The notes below the pieces were generated by a model. It saw only the letters and a program-made list of their open reading frames with translations. It searched no databases and had not been told where the DNA came from. 55,738 nt of DNA, from positions 1 through 55,738 of the forward strand of contig CAJUSR010000023.1 of NCBI GenBank assembly GCA_910588855.1. Direction: 5' to 3'. Made by a program: the position numbers and the translations under genes. This document shows, one piece after another, positions 34,732-43,535 of this stretch; position 1 is the first letter of the stretch, and each line of letters begins with the position of its first letter. The stretch comes from an uncultured Kineothrix sp. (GTDB taxonomy: Bacteria > Bacillota > Clostridia > Lachnospirales > Lachnospiraceae).

Positions 34732-34813
34732 GTTAAAGCAAATATGTTTCAGCTTTTGTTAAAGCAAATATGTTTCAGCTTTTGTTAAAGCAAATATGTT
34801 TCAGCTTTTGTTA
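34706..34813 (-). repeat. 26-bp tandem repeat array starting at the glmM stop codon
   Basis: Four copies with an exact 26-base period (plus-strand GTTAAAGC at 34706, 34732, 34758 and 34784), and a fifth partial copy at 34810 that is the glmM stop region itself. Each unit contains GCTTTAACAAAAGC, a small hairpin. Since 26 is not a multiple of 3, the stop in each copy falls in a different frame. Confidence 0.9.
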
Positions 34814-36160
34814 GAGCATAATGTTCTGAATCAATTCTGCCAGTTTTTTCGCTTCTGCATCAATCTGCTTTTTATCTTTGCCTTCTATCATAACACGGAC
34901 TTTCGGCTCCGTTCCGGACGGACGAATCAATACCCGTCCCTCGCCTGCAAACTTTTCATCCAGCTTTGCTATCGCTTCTGCAATTTCCGGGTAGTCCATA
35001 TATTTCTCTTTCTTATGGTTCGGAACTTTTGCATTTACCAACGCCTGCGGCATCACTTCCATAACTTTAGAAAGTTCGGACAATGATTCTTTTGTCTCCA
35101 CCATAACCTGCAAAAGATGAAGAGCGCTTAGAAGGCCGTCACCAGTCGTATTTTCATCAAGGAATATAATGTGCCCCGACTGCTCCCCGCCCAGACTCGC
35201 TCCTATTTCCCTCATTCTTTCCAATACGTAACGGTCTCCTACCTTTGTCTGCTCAATAGCAATTCCATTCTTTTCCCCCATCAGGAAGAAGCCCAGATTA
35301 CTCATAACAGTAGCAATTATCCTGTTTCCCTCCAGTTTTCCCTGGCTTTTCATATGGTTTCCTACAATAGCCATTATCTGGTCTCCATTGATAACATTGC
35401 CCATTTCATCTACTGCCAGCAATCTGTCTGCATCACCGTCAAATGCAAGCCCTATATCAGCCTTTTCATATACTACTCTTGCCTGCAGCTCTTCCATATG
35501 GGTGGAACCGCAATTGGCATTAATGTTCGTTCCGTCCGGATTGTTATGAATGGCAACGATTTCACCGCCCAATTCCTTCAGTGCTTCAATTGACGTATAA
35601 TAAGAAGCCCCCTCCGCGCAGTCAACCACTATTTTCAACCCGCGCAAGTCGATATTGACAGCTTTCATAGAATGGTTTATATATTCTTCCCTTGCATCCG
35701 TACGGTATTTTATCTTTCCAACGCTGGCTCCCGTCGGGAACTTTACATCTTTCATCCCGTTTTTAATCAATGCTTCAATTTCATCTTCCAAAGCATCCGG
35801 CAGCTTATAACCATCGCCGTCGAAAAATTTTATGCCGTTAAACTCTACCGGATTATGGGAAGCAGAAACCACTACTCCGGCATCCACCTTATATTTTCTG
35901 GTCAAATAGGCAATTGCCGGTGTAGGAAGCACACCCACATATACGCAGTTCGCGCCTACCGCACATGCACCAGCCATCAAAGCATTTGCCAGCATGTCAC
36001 TGGATATACGTGTATCGCAGCCCACCATGATTGTCGGCTTATGCTCTTTTTCCTTCGTAAGTACATAAGCCCCTGCCTGCCCCAGCTGCATTGCCAGCAG
36101 AGGAGTTAGTTCCTCGTTAGCCACACCCCTTACTCCGTCAGTACCAAATAATCTGCCCAT
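34811..36160 (-). CDS. glmM: Phosphoglucosamine mutase
   Basis: Converts glucosamine-6-phosphate to glucosamine-1-phosphate for peptidoglycan and other amino-sugar polymers, including the UDP-GlcNAc that PseB uses. About 449 residues. GRLFGTDGVRGVANEELTP start, active-site serine in VVSASHNPVEFNGIK, metal loop LAFDGDADRLLAVDE, sugar loop SLGGEQSGHIIF and phosphate loop LIRPSGTEPKVRVM. Third in the conserved cdaA-cdaR-glmM operon; GlmM is known to bind and restrain CdaA in several Firmicutes. Confidence 0.96.
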   Translation of the reverse strand: MGRLFGTDGVRGVANEELTPLLAMQLGQAGAYVLTKEKEHKPTIMVGCDTRISSDMLANALMAGACAVGANCVYVGVLPTPAIAYLTRKYKVDAGVVVSASHNPVEFNGIKFFDGDGYKLPDALEDEIEALIKNGMKDVKFPTGASVGKIKYRTDAREEYINHSMKAVNIDLRGLKIVVDCAEGASYYTSIEALKELGGEIVAIHNNPDGTNINANCGSTHMEELQARVVYEKADIGLAFDGDADRLLAVDEMGNVINGDQIMAIVGNHMKSQGKLEGNRIIATVMSNLGFFLMGEKNGIAIEQTKVGDRYVLERMREIGASLGGEQSGHIIFLDENTTGDGLLSALHLLQVMVETKESLSELSKVMEVMPQALVNAKVPNHKKEKYMDYPEIAEAIAKLDEKFAGEGRVLIRPSGTEPKVRVMIEGKDKKQIDAEAKKLAELIQNIML

Positions 36161-36213
36161 ATGCATCCTCCGTTCCGGTTTACCTTCTTTATTCCCTACG
36201 CTGCCGTTTTTAC

Positions 36214-37491
36214 TTATTCCCGTTCCCTGATATTTAGCCTAACCGTCACATTTTCACGCAGACTTACCGTTTCCGGCAAATTAAAAGCCAAATTCACATC
36301 ATAATATCCGTCGCCCAGCTCCTCGATTACACCTGTTTCCAACAGCCGGTTAATATCAACAATCCCGCGGATTTGCCCTGCATCCAAAGCATTCACTTCT
36401 TCTGCCAGGCCCCTTACCTGAATCTGAAATTCTTCCTCATAAGTGGATATCACGCCTTCATACTGTTCTGGGAGATTTTCAATCACGATGCTTTCCTCCG
36501 AAACCATAATATTTCTTGTTATCTCCTGCTCCACATAAGCGGTAACAGAAACGGTTCCGTTAAAACTCCCATCGCCCAGTTCCACATTCCCGGGCAAAAA
36601 TTGCCGGATATCCAATTCTACCGTTACATCTCCGGTCGCCCCTGTAATGTCAAGCTGTGTATCCGGAATGTCAATGGAAGACAAATTCCTAAGCACATTT
36701 CCTTTTCCTGCCAGCAATACATAGTCCGGTGTGCTGCTGACAACGCCTGTTGCCCGGTATCCATTGGCTGGCGTCCCCGATGCCGTAAAATTCAACGGAA
36801 TCGCTTTCGTTCCGAGGATTTCCACATCAACGCCTACCGTATTGATATTCAGCGACAATTTATCTTTTGGCACTTCTTTTCCTTCGGCATCATATAGTTT
36901 TATTTCTGCATTTGTTCCTATATCCCCGGTAAATCCTGTAATCCCTACGCTTACTTCAGCTTTTTCAATAATAGACACTATAGACTCTGGCCCGGAAACC
37001 CTTACCAGGTTCTGCTCTGTCACCACATCCCCTACAATATAGCCATCCTGCAAAGTTCCTAACGTAACCGCTTTTAACGGGAGCGAAATGCTCTTCCGGT
37101 CTTCTACCTTTAGCCTTACCATATCAGAACTTGCCCTGATACTGTCCAGGCTTTCATTATACTGAGCTGTGGATAACTCAATAGGTATCGTATTATCCGT
37201 TGTCAGTTTTTTCATATCTGCAACCGCAATAAGGTCTTTGTCGCTGATATTTCCCATAATCTGTCCCGGTCCTGTAACCGATACCCACGCAAGGGTATCG
37301 GAATTATCCAATACCTCATATATTTTTCCTTGGCTGGTGAGGACATCTTCGTTAATAATCGTTACCGGTATATTAGTGCTTCTACGGGTAGTTGCAGGAT
37401 TATTTATATTTGTTACAAGAAGCCATAAGAGGGCGGCAAAAAGAACAGAACCTATCTTAAGGCCAAGATTATCAGTCAGTTTCTTTTTCAT
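36214..37491 (-). CDS. cdaR: YbbR-domain regulator of diadenylate cyclase (CdaR)
   Basis: 425 residues. One N-terminal helix (LKIGSVLFAALLWLLVTNIN), then several extracytoplasmic YbbR repeats, each with a P-L-x-V type core (LPLKAVTLGTLQDGYIVGDV, IPLNFTASGTPANGYRATGV). CdaR is membrane-anchored and modulates CdaA. The start overlaps the 3' end of cdaA by 20 bases, so the two are coupled. Confidence 0.93.
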   Translation of the reverse strand: MKKKLTDNLGLKIGSVLFAALLWLLVTNINNPATTRRSTNIPVTIINEDVLTSQGKIYEVLDNSDTLAWVSVTGPGQIMGNISDKDLIAVADMKKLTTDNTIPIELSTAQYNESLDSIRASSDMVRLKVEDRKSISLPLKAVTLGTLQDGYIVGDVVTEQNLVRVSGPESIVSIIEKAEVSVGITGFTGDIGTNAEIKLYDAEGKEVPKDKLSLNINTVGVDVEILGTKAIPLNFTASGTPANGYRATGVVSSTPDYVLLAGKGNVLRNLSSIDIPDTQLDITGATGDVTVELDIRQFLPGNVELGDGSFNGTVSVTAYVEQEITRNIMVSEESIVIENLPEQYEGVISTYEEEFQIQVRGLAEEVNALDAGQIRGIVDINRLLETGVIEELGDGYYDVNLAFNLPETVSLRENVTVRLNIRERE

Positions 37492-38407
37492 TCTTATACC
37501 TCATGTCCGCCCCGGCGGGCTTAAAATTAACGGTTGAACCATCTTTCTTTTCAACCTTTTCCCTTCCCTTCCATAGTTTACGCCGCTTTTCTTCCTCCGG
37601 TTTCCCTTGGATTTCCCGCAGCCTCTTCTTTAAAGTATCCCCATCCAGATTCCTTTCCAGATTCCCTTCATAAGCAACACTGATTCTTCCGGTTTCCTCG
37701 GAAACGATAACCGTCATGGAATCCGTTACCTCGGAAATCCCCACCCCAGCCCTATGCCTCGTTCCCAGTTCTTTGCTCAACAGCATATTATCAGACAGCG
37801 GAAGATAGCAGGTCGCTGAGGTCACCCTGTTTCCGCGTATAATAACAGCACCGTCATGCAACGGTGTATTATGCTCAAATATATTAATCAAAAGCTGGCT
37901 GGTGACCACGCCGTCAATATCAATCCCCGTTCTTTCATATTCTGCCAACGGCTGGGTTTTTTCAATAACAATAAGCGCGCCGGTCTTAACTTTACCCATT
38001 TCCACACACGCCCTCGCTATCTCATTGATGGTACGGTCCGAAAAAAGCCCGGCATCCGGTTTCCCTTGGTCAAAAGGCAGTATAGATGCTATCAGGTTTT
38101 TCCTCCCAAGCTCCTCCATCGCTTTTCTTAGTTCCGGCTGCAAAATCACTATGATAACAGTGGACGCAATACCCACAAGTTTTTCAGCAATCCATAGAAT
38201 TGTATCCATACTGAAAATTGCTGCTATCAGCCAAAAAACAGCGATTACAACAATCCCTTTCAGCAACGACCATGCTTTTGAATTTTTTACCCATAGCAAA
38301 ACATTGTACATCAAAAAGGAGAGTATGATAATCTCCACAATATCAGTCCAACTAATTTCAGGCATCCGCCTGAAGTATGTGTCCATAAATTCTTGAATCT
38401 GCTGCAT
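37472..38407 (-). CDS. cdaA: Diadenylate cyclase CdaA
   Basis: Makes c-di-AMP from two ATP. About 311 residues: three N-terminal helices (residues about 20-85), then the DAC domain with the catalytic DGA motif in NTPLHDGAVIIRGN and the RHR motif in LGTRHRAGVGISEVTD. A basic, charged C-terminal tail of about 50 residues follows, longer than in Bacillus. First of the cdaA-cdaR-glmM trio; c-di-AMP controls osmolyte and potassium balance and cell-wall stress. Confidence 0.96.
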   Translation of the reverse strand: MQQIQEFMDTYFRRMPEISWTDIVEIIILSFLMYNVLLWVKNSKAWSLLKGIVVIAVFWLIAAIFSMDTILWIAEKLVGIASTVIIVILQPELRKAMEELGRKNLIASILPFDQGKPDAGLFSDRTINEIARACVEMGKVKTGALIVIEKTQPLAEYERTGIDIDGVVTSQLLINIFEHNTPLHDGAVIIRGNRVTSATCYLPLSDNMLLSKELGTRHRAGVGISEVTDSMTVIVSEETGRISVAYEGNLERNLDGDTLKKRLREIQGKPEEEKRRKLWKGREKVEKKDGSTVNFKPAGADMRYKNEKETD

Positions 38408-38428
38408 TTTAAACCATTCCAGTCTTAA

Positions 38429-39424
38429 TTATTGGTCAGACGTTTTCGAGTTGCCCATTTTCCTTCCTTCGCCGCTTCTCTGAGAAGGACGTGTTTTCTT
38501 TTGCTGGTTAATCTTTTTTACTTTATGTTCCGGCGTTGCCATAGTTACTTTAGGCACCGCTTTTACATAATAATAATATTCATCGTCTTCAAACTGTACC
38601 TTCTCCGTCCGGCTATAGTCCACATTAAAAGCAAAAAATTGTATCACTACCGCAATCAGGGCTGCGGCTGCCGTACCAAGGATTACTCCCCCGATAGCTA
38701 CATTGGTATCAAACATCAAATCGCCTACTAAAAGAAGCATTATGTTTACTAAAGATCCCGCAATAATGGCTATCGTCCATGAATGATCCACCGAAAGCTT
38801 TCTTATTAAATATACGAGAATCAGTGTTACGGCAAAAGCCCCAATCGTTACTACCATTGCCCGGTTATCCAATATCCCATCTATTATAAAGCGGAACTTT
38901 GCAGTAATTTCTTCCGCTTCCATGGAAATCAATGTTGTAGTGCTTTCGTTGACATACGCTATCAAATAATATACTACCGTTCCACACCCTACGGATACCA
39001 CGGAAGCCGGTGTGCCAAGCAAACCCATCGCAATTGGGATAGCATATGGTATATGCATCCAAAAACAAATGGGAGTTAACAAAACTACCACCGTATCCTT
39101 CGGAGAAAAACGGAAATAAAGCAAAAACATAAGTAAAAATGCCGCCAGCATTACGACTGCACATTCCAACGATAAAGCATACACATGGAGCAGGACAAAT
39201 GCGGCCGCAATAATAATAATAAAATTCATCGGCATAAAAGAACACATCAGTGAAACCACAAGCACTGCTGTCGTCTTATCAATCCTTTCCATAAATCCCA
39301 GCTTTCCGTTAATCAGCATAAGACTTATGAAAGCAAGCATAAACTTCCATAGGGGCATAAGGTAAACCTCATACTTCCCATAGAATTTTTTTATATATTG
39401 TTTCGCAACAAGTAGTGATGTCAT
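38429..39424 (-). CDS. Membrane protein of unknown function upstream of cdaA
   Basis: 331 residues with eight or nine hydrophobic segments, a loop FRFSPKDTVVVLLTPICFWM, and a charged C-terminal tail (from about residue 275) that starts QFEDDEYYYYVKAVPKVTMA and ends in a Lys/Arg/Gln-rich stretch. I do not recognise a transporter motif. The position 21 bases upstream of cdaA in the same operon suggests a role in envelope or osmotic control; that is inference. Confidence 0.75.
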   Translation of the reverse strand: MTSLLVAKQYIKKFYGKYEVYLMPLWKFMLAFISLMLINGKLGFMERIDKTTAVLVVSLMCSFMPMNFIIIIAAAFVLLHVYALSLECAVVMLAAFLLMFLLYFRFSPKDTVVVLLTPICFWMHIPYAIPIAMGLLGTPASVVSVGCGTVVYYLIAYVNESTTTLISMEAEEITAKFRFIIDGILDNRAMVVTIGAFAVTLILVYLIRKLSVDHSWTIAIIAGSLVNIMLLLVGDLMFDTNVAIGGVILGTAAAALIAVVIQFFAFNVDYSRTEKVQFEDDEYYYYVKAVPKVTMATPEHKVKKINQQKKTRPSQRSGEGRKMGNSKTSDQ

Positions 39425-39436
39425 AGTAACTTCCTT

Positions 39437-39454
39437 TCAGGGCTTTATGGCCCT
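39437..39454 (-). promoter_or_regulatory. Short hairpin before the Shine-Dalgarno of the 331-residue membrane gene
   Basis: CAGGGC pairs with GCCCTG around six bases and is followed by AAAGGAAG and the ATG. Too short and without a T-run to be a firm terminator; possibly a translation or stability element. Confidence 0.35.
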
Positions 39455-39457
39455 GTT

Positions 39458-39847
39458 TTATGTTTTATCATACATGCCGGCAAGCCTGCGCAAATTGTTC
39501 ATATACAGCTTAACGCCGTTCTTTGCCTTGGCATACCGATAGCAATATATTGCATAAGAAATTATGGAATATATCCCTATTACAAGTAAATATTTCATTA
39601 AAACGGATTTACCAAATTCCATCAGATCCATTTTATAGATATCCATCATGAACACTTCAAAGTCATAAAAAATATACATTCCAAATACAACGGCAAACGC
39701 AATAGTCCCACAGACAAATGATTTCATTACCTGCAGCCATACATAATCCCCGCGGAAATAATTCATAATGGCATTATTCTTTTTCCCTTCATTTTCCTCA
39801 TAAGAGGCCATCTTGGTCATCAAAATGATTCTTTCCTGATTCAGCAT
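39458..39847 (-). CDS. Small two-helix membrane protein of unknown function
   Basis: 129 residues. Soluble N-terminus of about 38 residues, helix at about 43-62 (FVCGTIAFAVVFGMYIFYDF), second helix at about 86-104, and a short cytoplasmic tail. 12 bases separate it from yvyF upstream. No recognisable motif; likely belongs functionally with the neighbouring membrane protein. Confidence 0.7.
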   Translation of the reverse strand: MLNQERIILMTKMASYEENEGKKNNAIMNYFRGDYVWLQVMKSFVCGTIAFAVVFGMYIFYDFEVFMMDIYKMDLMEFGKSVLMKYLLVIGIYSIISYAIYCYRYAKAKNGVKLYMNNLRRLAGMYDKT

Positions 39848-39859
39848 ACCCCATCTCTC

Positions 39860-40270
39860 CTAACGATCAAGGAAATGCATCTTCGGATTATCCTTCGTTG
39901 ACTCCTTCGGCTTTTGCGTCAGCACAGCAGCCTTTTTATATGCGCTCTGCAGATTTTGCGTCATACTTGTTTTGCATTTATCGCAAAAACGCCCGCTGCG
40001 GATTGGCGCTCCACAGGATTCGCAATTTAACGCTATCTGGGAATCCGAAGAAAATTCCAGACGCTCTTCTCTTAGCCATTGCTTAATCTGCTGTGTGGAA
40101 ACATCACATTCCTCCGACACTTCCCGGATACCGCACCCTTGATGTTCAGACACATATTTTTTTACTTCCTGGAATTTTTCTTCCAGACTGTCCTTGCAAT
40201 TCGGGCACACAACTGGCCCTGTCACATAGTTAAACATTCTCCCACATTTTTTACAATTTCGTACATCCAT
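39860..40270 (-). CDS. yvyF: YvyF-like flagellar operon protein (zinc ribbon and HTH)
   Basis: About 136 residues. N-terminal zinc ribbon (CKKCGRMFNYVTGPVVCPNC), a helix-turn-helix-like centre (GIREVSEECDVSTQQIKQWL), a second zinc ribbon (CESCGAPIRSGRFCDKC) and a charged tail. This is the YvyF/TIGR03826 family, which in Bacillus lies between comFC and flgM. The ATG at 40270 has GGAGGG; the longer frame to 40327 would overlap comF. Likely a regulator of late flagellar genes. Confidence 0.85.
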   Translation of the reverse strand: MDVRNCKKCGRMFNYVTGPVVCPNCKDSLEEKFQEVKKYVSEHQGCGIREVSEECDVSTQQIKQWLREERLEFSSDSQIALNCESCGAPIRSGRFCDKCKTSMTQNLQSAYKKAAVLTQKPKESTKDNPKMHFLDR

Positions 40271-40286
40271 ATATAAGCCCTCCACT

Positions 40287-41006
40287 TCATTGTCCACGCC
40301 CGATTGCCAATACTGCAAAAAAAACATTTTTTATTCCTGCTGCATGCAATGTGGCCGTCAACATGTCTATCGTACTTCCGGTTGTATAAATATCATCAAT
40401 AATTACAATCGTATTTAATTTTACATCATTTCTAAGGATTTTAAAAGCCTTTTTCAAATTATTTTGTCGTTGGATGTCATCCAAATTCTTCTGAGGCATA
40501 GTTTTTTTCCCTCTTGCTACCAGATTGCCACATACAGGCAGACCCGTAAGGGAAGAAATCTCTCTGGCAAGCAGCTCTGCCTGATTGTACCCTCTCTGCT
40601 TTTTCCTGGATGGATGAATCGGTACCGGCACCAATGCTTCTGCTTTCCACTGTTTTAGCCTGGCTTGCAGACGTTCAGCCATACATCTGCCAAAAAAAGC
40701 GGCATATTCCTGCCTCCCCCCATATTTAAAACGGTAAATGGCGGATGCCACATCCCGATACTCAAACACAGCCGTTCCACATATGTACAAATGTCTTTTT
40801 CTGCCGCAGTCCATGCAATATTCCTTCTCATCCTCTAAAGGCTTTCCGCATTTCATGCAAAAAGGGCTTCTTATCGGCCTTATTTTTTCCAGGCATGGTC
40901 TGCAAATATCCCCTTTGCCAAAGCCTATCACATGGTCGCATATGGGGCATCTCCTTGGAAACACCAAGTCCAACATAACCTCTTTTAATCTTACGTCTCT
41001 TTTCAT
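40287..41006 (-). CDS. comFC: ComF family protein
   Basis: 239 residues. Zinc-ribbon N-terminus (FPRRCPICDHVIGFGKGDIC, and CMKCGKPL further on) plus a phosphoribosyltransferase domain with the PRPP loop IVIIDDIYTTGSTIDMLTAT. KKQRGYNQAELLAREIS and ARGKKTMPQKNLDDIQRQNN are characteristic ComFC segments. ComF proteins are needed for DNA uptake in naturally competent bacteria; here the gene sits between recD2 and yvyF. Confidence 0.93.
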   Translation of the reverse strand: MKRDVRLKEVMLDLVFPRRCPICDHVIGFGKGDICRPCLEKIRPIRSPFCMKCGKPLEDEKEYCMDCGRKRHLYICGTAVFEYRDVASAIYRFKYGGRQEYAAFFGRCMAERLQARLKQWKAEALVPVPIHPSRKKQRGYNQAELLAREISSLTGLPVCGNLVARGKKTMPQKNLDDIQRQNNLKKAFKILRNDVKLNTIVIIDDIYTTGSTIDMLTATLHAAGIKNVFFAVLAIGRGQ

Positions 41007-41043
41007 TTTCCTCTGTAACGTCTCTCCGGGCAGAAATCCATTA

Positions 41044-43293
41044 CTATTGCTGCTTTCCGCTTATAACAGCCATTTCTTTTATCCTGTCGCATAAGCTGGT
41101 ATAGCGCTTATTCTGATATTGGTTTGCCACCATCTCCTTTACCATCTGTCTGCTTCCTAATATCGTCACACAGTATTTTGCACGGGTTACCCCTGTATAT
41201 AGCAGATTCCGGTTGCACAACATCTTCGGACCGGAAAGCAAAGGCATAATAACCGCCGCATATTCACTCCCCTGAGATTTATGGATAGTGATTGCATAAG
41301 CAAGTTCTATTTCATCCAATTGGTGGAACGGATATGATACCCGCCTCCGCTCATCAAATTCAACCACCATCTCCTGCGAAAAGTCATTGATTTCCTTTAT
41401 AACCCCCATATCCCCATTAAAAATGCCCAGCCCTTTATCCACGGGAATGCCATATTTGCTTACCACTTCCCATTCCATCTGGTAGTTGTTCTTTGTCTGC
41501 ATCACTTTATCGCCTACGCGGAACAACCCGTTTCCATACGGGTGTTCCTCTTTTGCAGCATCCGGCGGGTTTAAATACTCCTGAAGAATCCCATTTAACA
41601 CTTCCACCCCAAGATTCCCTTTTCTCATAGGTGTCAGCACCTGTATATCAAAGCTTCCGGCATTCACATAAGAGGGCAATTTCTCCCGGATGAGCTGAAT
41701 CATATGCTTATAAATAACATTCGCATCATTTCTTTCCAAGAAAAAGAAATCCATACTCTTGTTATCCATTGCCGGCTCTTTCCCCTCATTAATCCGATGG
41801 GCATTTACTACGATATCGCTTTTTTCTGCCTGGCGGAAAATTTTCTGTAGCATTACCTTCGGAAAGCATTCGCTATCTATCAAATCCCTCAGCACCTGGC
41901 CTGGCCCAACAGAAGGCAGCTGGTTGATATCCCCGGCCATAATCAGCCTGGTACCCGGTATAACCGCCTTCAGCAATGCCTGAAACAGGTGGATATCTAC
42001 CATAGACATTTCATCAATAATTATAACGTCCGCTTCCAATGGATTTTCTTCATTTTTTTCAAATTTTGCGGAACGTTTTTCCTCCATAGATGCACCGTTC
42101 AGCTCCAAAAGGCGGTGGATCGTTTTTGCCTCATATCCGGTGGCCTCAGTCATTCTTTTTGCAGCTCTCCCTGTAGGCGCCGCCAGAAAAATGTCCAGCC
42201 CTTCTTCCGCAAAATATCTGATAATTGTATTTATCGTAGTTGTTTTACCGGTTCCGGGTCCTCCTGTCAAAATCAGTACGCCATTTTTTATGCTTTCCAT
42301 TACCGCCCGCTTCTGCAATTCATCCAGTTTTATCCCTTGAGCCTTTTCCAGCCCTTCTATCCGCTTTTGTATCTGCTTTTCTTCCGAAGGCAGCCATCCA
42401 CCTTCCCGTAAAGGAATGTTCAGGTCATGCATCATTTTCGCACAGTTTAATTCCTCATAATAATATGGTGCGGCATATACCCATTTTTCCCCGGAATGCT
42501 TTACCACCACTTTTTTATCCATTGTAAGATTCGCAATTTGAGGCGCTATAGCCTCCTGTTGTACCTCCAGCAAATCCATACATCTTTCTAACAATATGTT
42601 TTCGGGCAAATAGATATGCCCTTCTGCAGACGCCTGCAGCAATATATACAAGATACCACTTCTAATCCTGTAATCGGAATCCGTATGGATGCCTGCTTTA
42701 CGGGCAATTTCATCTGCAATCTTAAACCCAATCCCCCCAACATCTTCTGCAAGGCGATATGGGTTTTCCTTCATAACGCTATAGATTTCCGAACCGTAAG
42801 TATTATATATCTTGACAGCCAGCACATTGGATATCCCATATTTCTGAAGAAACACCATTGCGCTCCTCATGTCCTTTTTTTCTTCCATCTGAACCGCGAT
42901 TTCCCGTGCTTTCTTTTCGCTGATTCCCTTTACCTCTGCAAGACGTTCCGGTTCTTCTTCGATTACACGGAAAGTATCTTTTCCGAATTTTTTGATAATC
43001 CTCGCCGCCAATGCAGCACCTATCCCTTTTATCGCCCCGGAGCCTAAATACCGCTCCATGCTTAATTCGTCATCCGGTTCCGCCACTTGATAGCTTTCCG
43101 CTTTCAACTGCATACCGTATACAGGATGTTCTATATAATTGCCCGAAATTTCCAGCATCTCCCCCTGGTCAACCGTGCGGAAATTCCCCACGCATACAAT
43201 TTCCTCCTCCCCGCTCACCAAGTTCATAACGGTATATCCATTTTCCCCATTGCGGTAAATGATATGTTCTACATAGCCTTTTACCTGTTCCAT
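41044..43293 (-). CDS. recD2: RecD2-type ATP-dependent DNA helicase
   Basis: 749 residues. N-terminal OB-like domain (VKGYVEHIIYRNGENGYTVM) and helix-hairpin-helix repeats (GSGAIKGIGAALAARIIKKF), then SF1 helicase motifs: Walker A LTGGPGTGKTTTINTIIRYF, motif II VIIIDEMSMVDIHLF, motif III LIMAGDINQLPSVGPGQVL and motif VI AITIHKSQGSEYAAVIMPL. The C-terminal UvrD-like fold ends in LYTGVTRAKYCVTILGS. RecD2 acts without RecBC in repair and fork stability. It heads the comF-yvyF-cdaA run. Confidence 0.95.
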   Translation of the reverse strand: MEQVKGYVEHIIYRNGENGYTVMNLVSGEEEIVCVGNFRTVDQGEMLEISGNYIEHPVYGMQLKAESYQVAEPDDELSMERYLGSGAIKGIGAALAARIIKKFGKDTFRVIEEEPERLAEVKGISEKKAREIAVQMEEKKDMRSAMVFLQKYGISNVLAVKIYNTYGSEIYSVMKENPYRLAEDVGGIGFKIADEIARKAGIHTDSDYRIRSGILYILLQASAEGHIYLPENILLERCMDLLEVQQEAIAPQIANLTMDKKVVVKHSGEKWVYAAPYYYEELNCAKMMHDLNIPLREGGWLPSEEKQIQKRIEGLEKAQGIKLDELQKRAVMESIKNGVLILTGGPGTGKTTTINTIIRYFAEEGLDIFLAAPTGRAAKRMTEATGYEAKTIHRLLELNGASMEEKRSAKFEKNEENPLEADVIIIDEMSMVDIHLFQALLKAVIPGTRLIMAGDINQLPSVGPGQVLRDLIDSECFPKVMLQKIFRQAEKSDIVVNAHRINEGKEPAMDNKSMDFFFLERNDANVIYKHMIQLIREKLPSYVNAGSFDIQVLTPMRKGNLGVEVLNGILQEYLNPPDAAKEEHPYGNGLFRVGDKVMQTKNNYQMEWEVVSKYGIPVDKGLGIFNGDMGVIKEINDFSQEMVVEFDERRRVSYPFHQLDEIELAYAITIHKSQGSEYAAVIMPLLSGPKMLCNRNLLYTGVTRAKYCVTILGSRQMVKEMVANQYQNKRYTSLCDRIKEMAVISGKQQ

Positions 43294-43312
43294 CCTTAGT
43301 TCCTTCCGTTAG

Positions 43313-43335
43313 TGCCACACCGTGATATTGTGGCA
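43313..43335. promoter_or_regulatory. Inverted repeat in the recD2 leader
   Basis: TGCCACA and TGTGGCA are perfect 7-base arms around nine bases, ending 19 bases before the recD2 start codon. Could be an operator or mRNA hairpin. Confidence 0.4.
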
Positions 43336-43366
43336 TTTTTCCAGTTATTCAAAAGTTATTAAAAAA

Positions 43367-43388
43367 AGAATCCTGCTTGCAGGATTCT
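43367..43388 (-). terminator. Terminator at the recD2 side of the folded intergenic element
   Basis: AGAATCCTGC pairs with GCAGGATTCT around two bases of the turn; on the minus strand it ends in TTTTTTT. It is the second terminator between the flagellar genes and recD2. Confidence 0.75.
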
Positions 43389-43492
43389 CCGCCTGCGGCA
43401 GGTCGCTGCAGCGACATACTCCCTTCCGCCGCAGTGCGATAATTGCTTTTTATCATATAGGAAATTCGGAGAACTTTCCTATATGATAAAAA
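43367..43492 (-). ncRNA. Candidate structured RNA between flgJ-like gene and recD2
   Basis: Read on the minus strand: a long stem of TATCATATAGGAAA with TTTCCTATATGATA (arms 43474-43492 and 43447-43464), a three-way type fold with outer stem CTGCGGC/GCCGCAG (43428-43434 and 43393-43399) enclosing the palindrome GTCGCTGCAGCGAC (43402-43415), then an intrinsic terminator. No open reading frame fits. It may be a small RNA, a cis-acting leader or a common intergenic repeat of this bacterial group. Confidence 0.5.
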
Positions 43493-43513
43493 AGCTGCTT
43501 AAATATAAGCAGC
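43493..43513 (-). terminator. Terminator of the mreB-flagellar operon
   Basis: GCTGCTT pairs with AAGCAGC around six bases, followed on the minus strand by TTTTTTATC. It lies about 25 bases past the FlgJ-like stop codon. Confidence 0.75.
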
Positions 43514-43535
43514 CCTTTTCCTATGTAAACCAATA

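Noticed and set aside
34706..34813. CRISPR-like array or phage attachment site
   Set aside because: 26-base units touch each other without spacers and no integrase is nearby.
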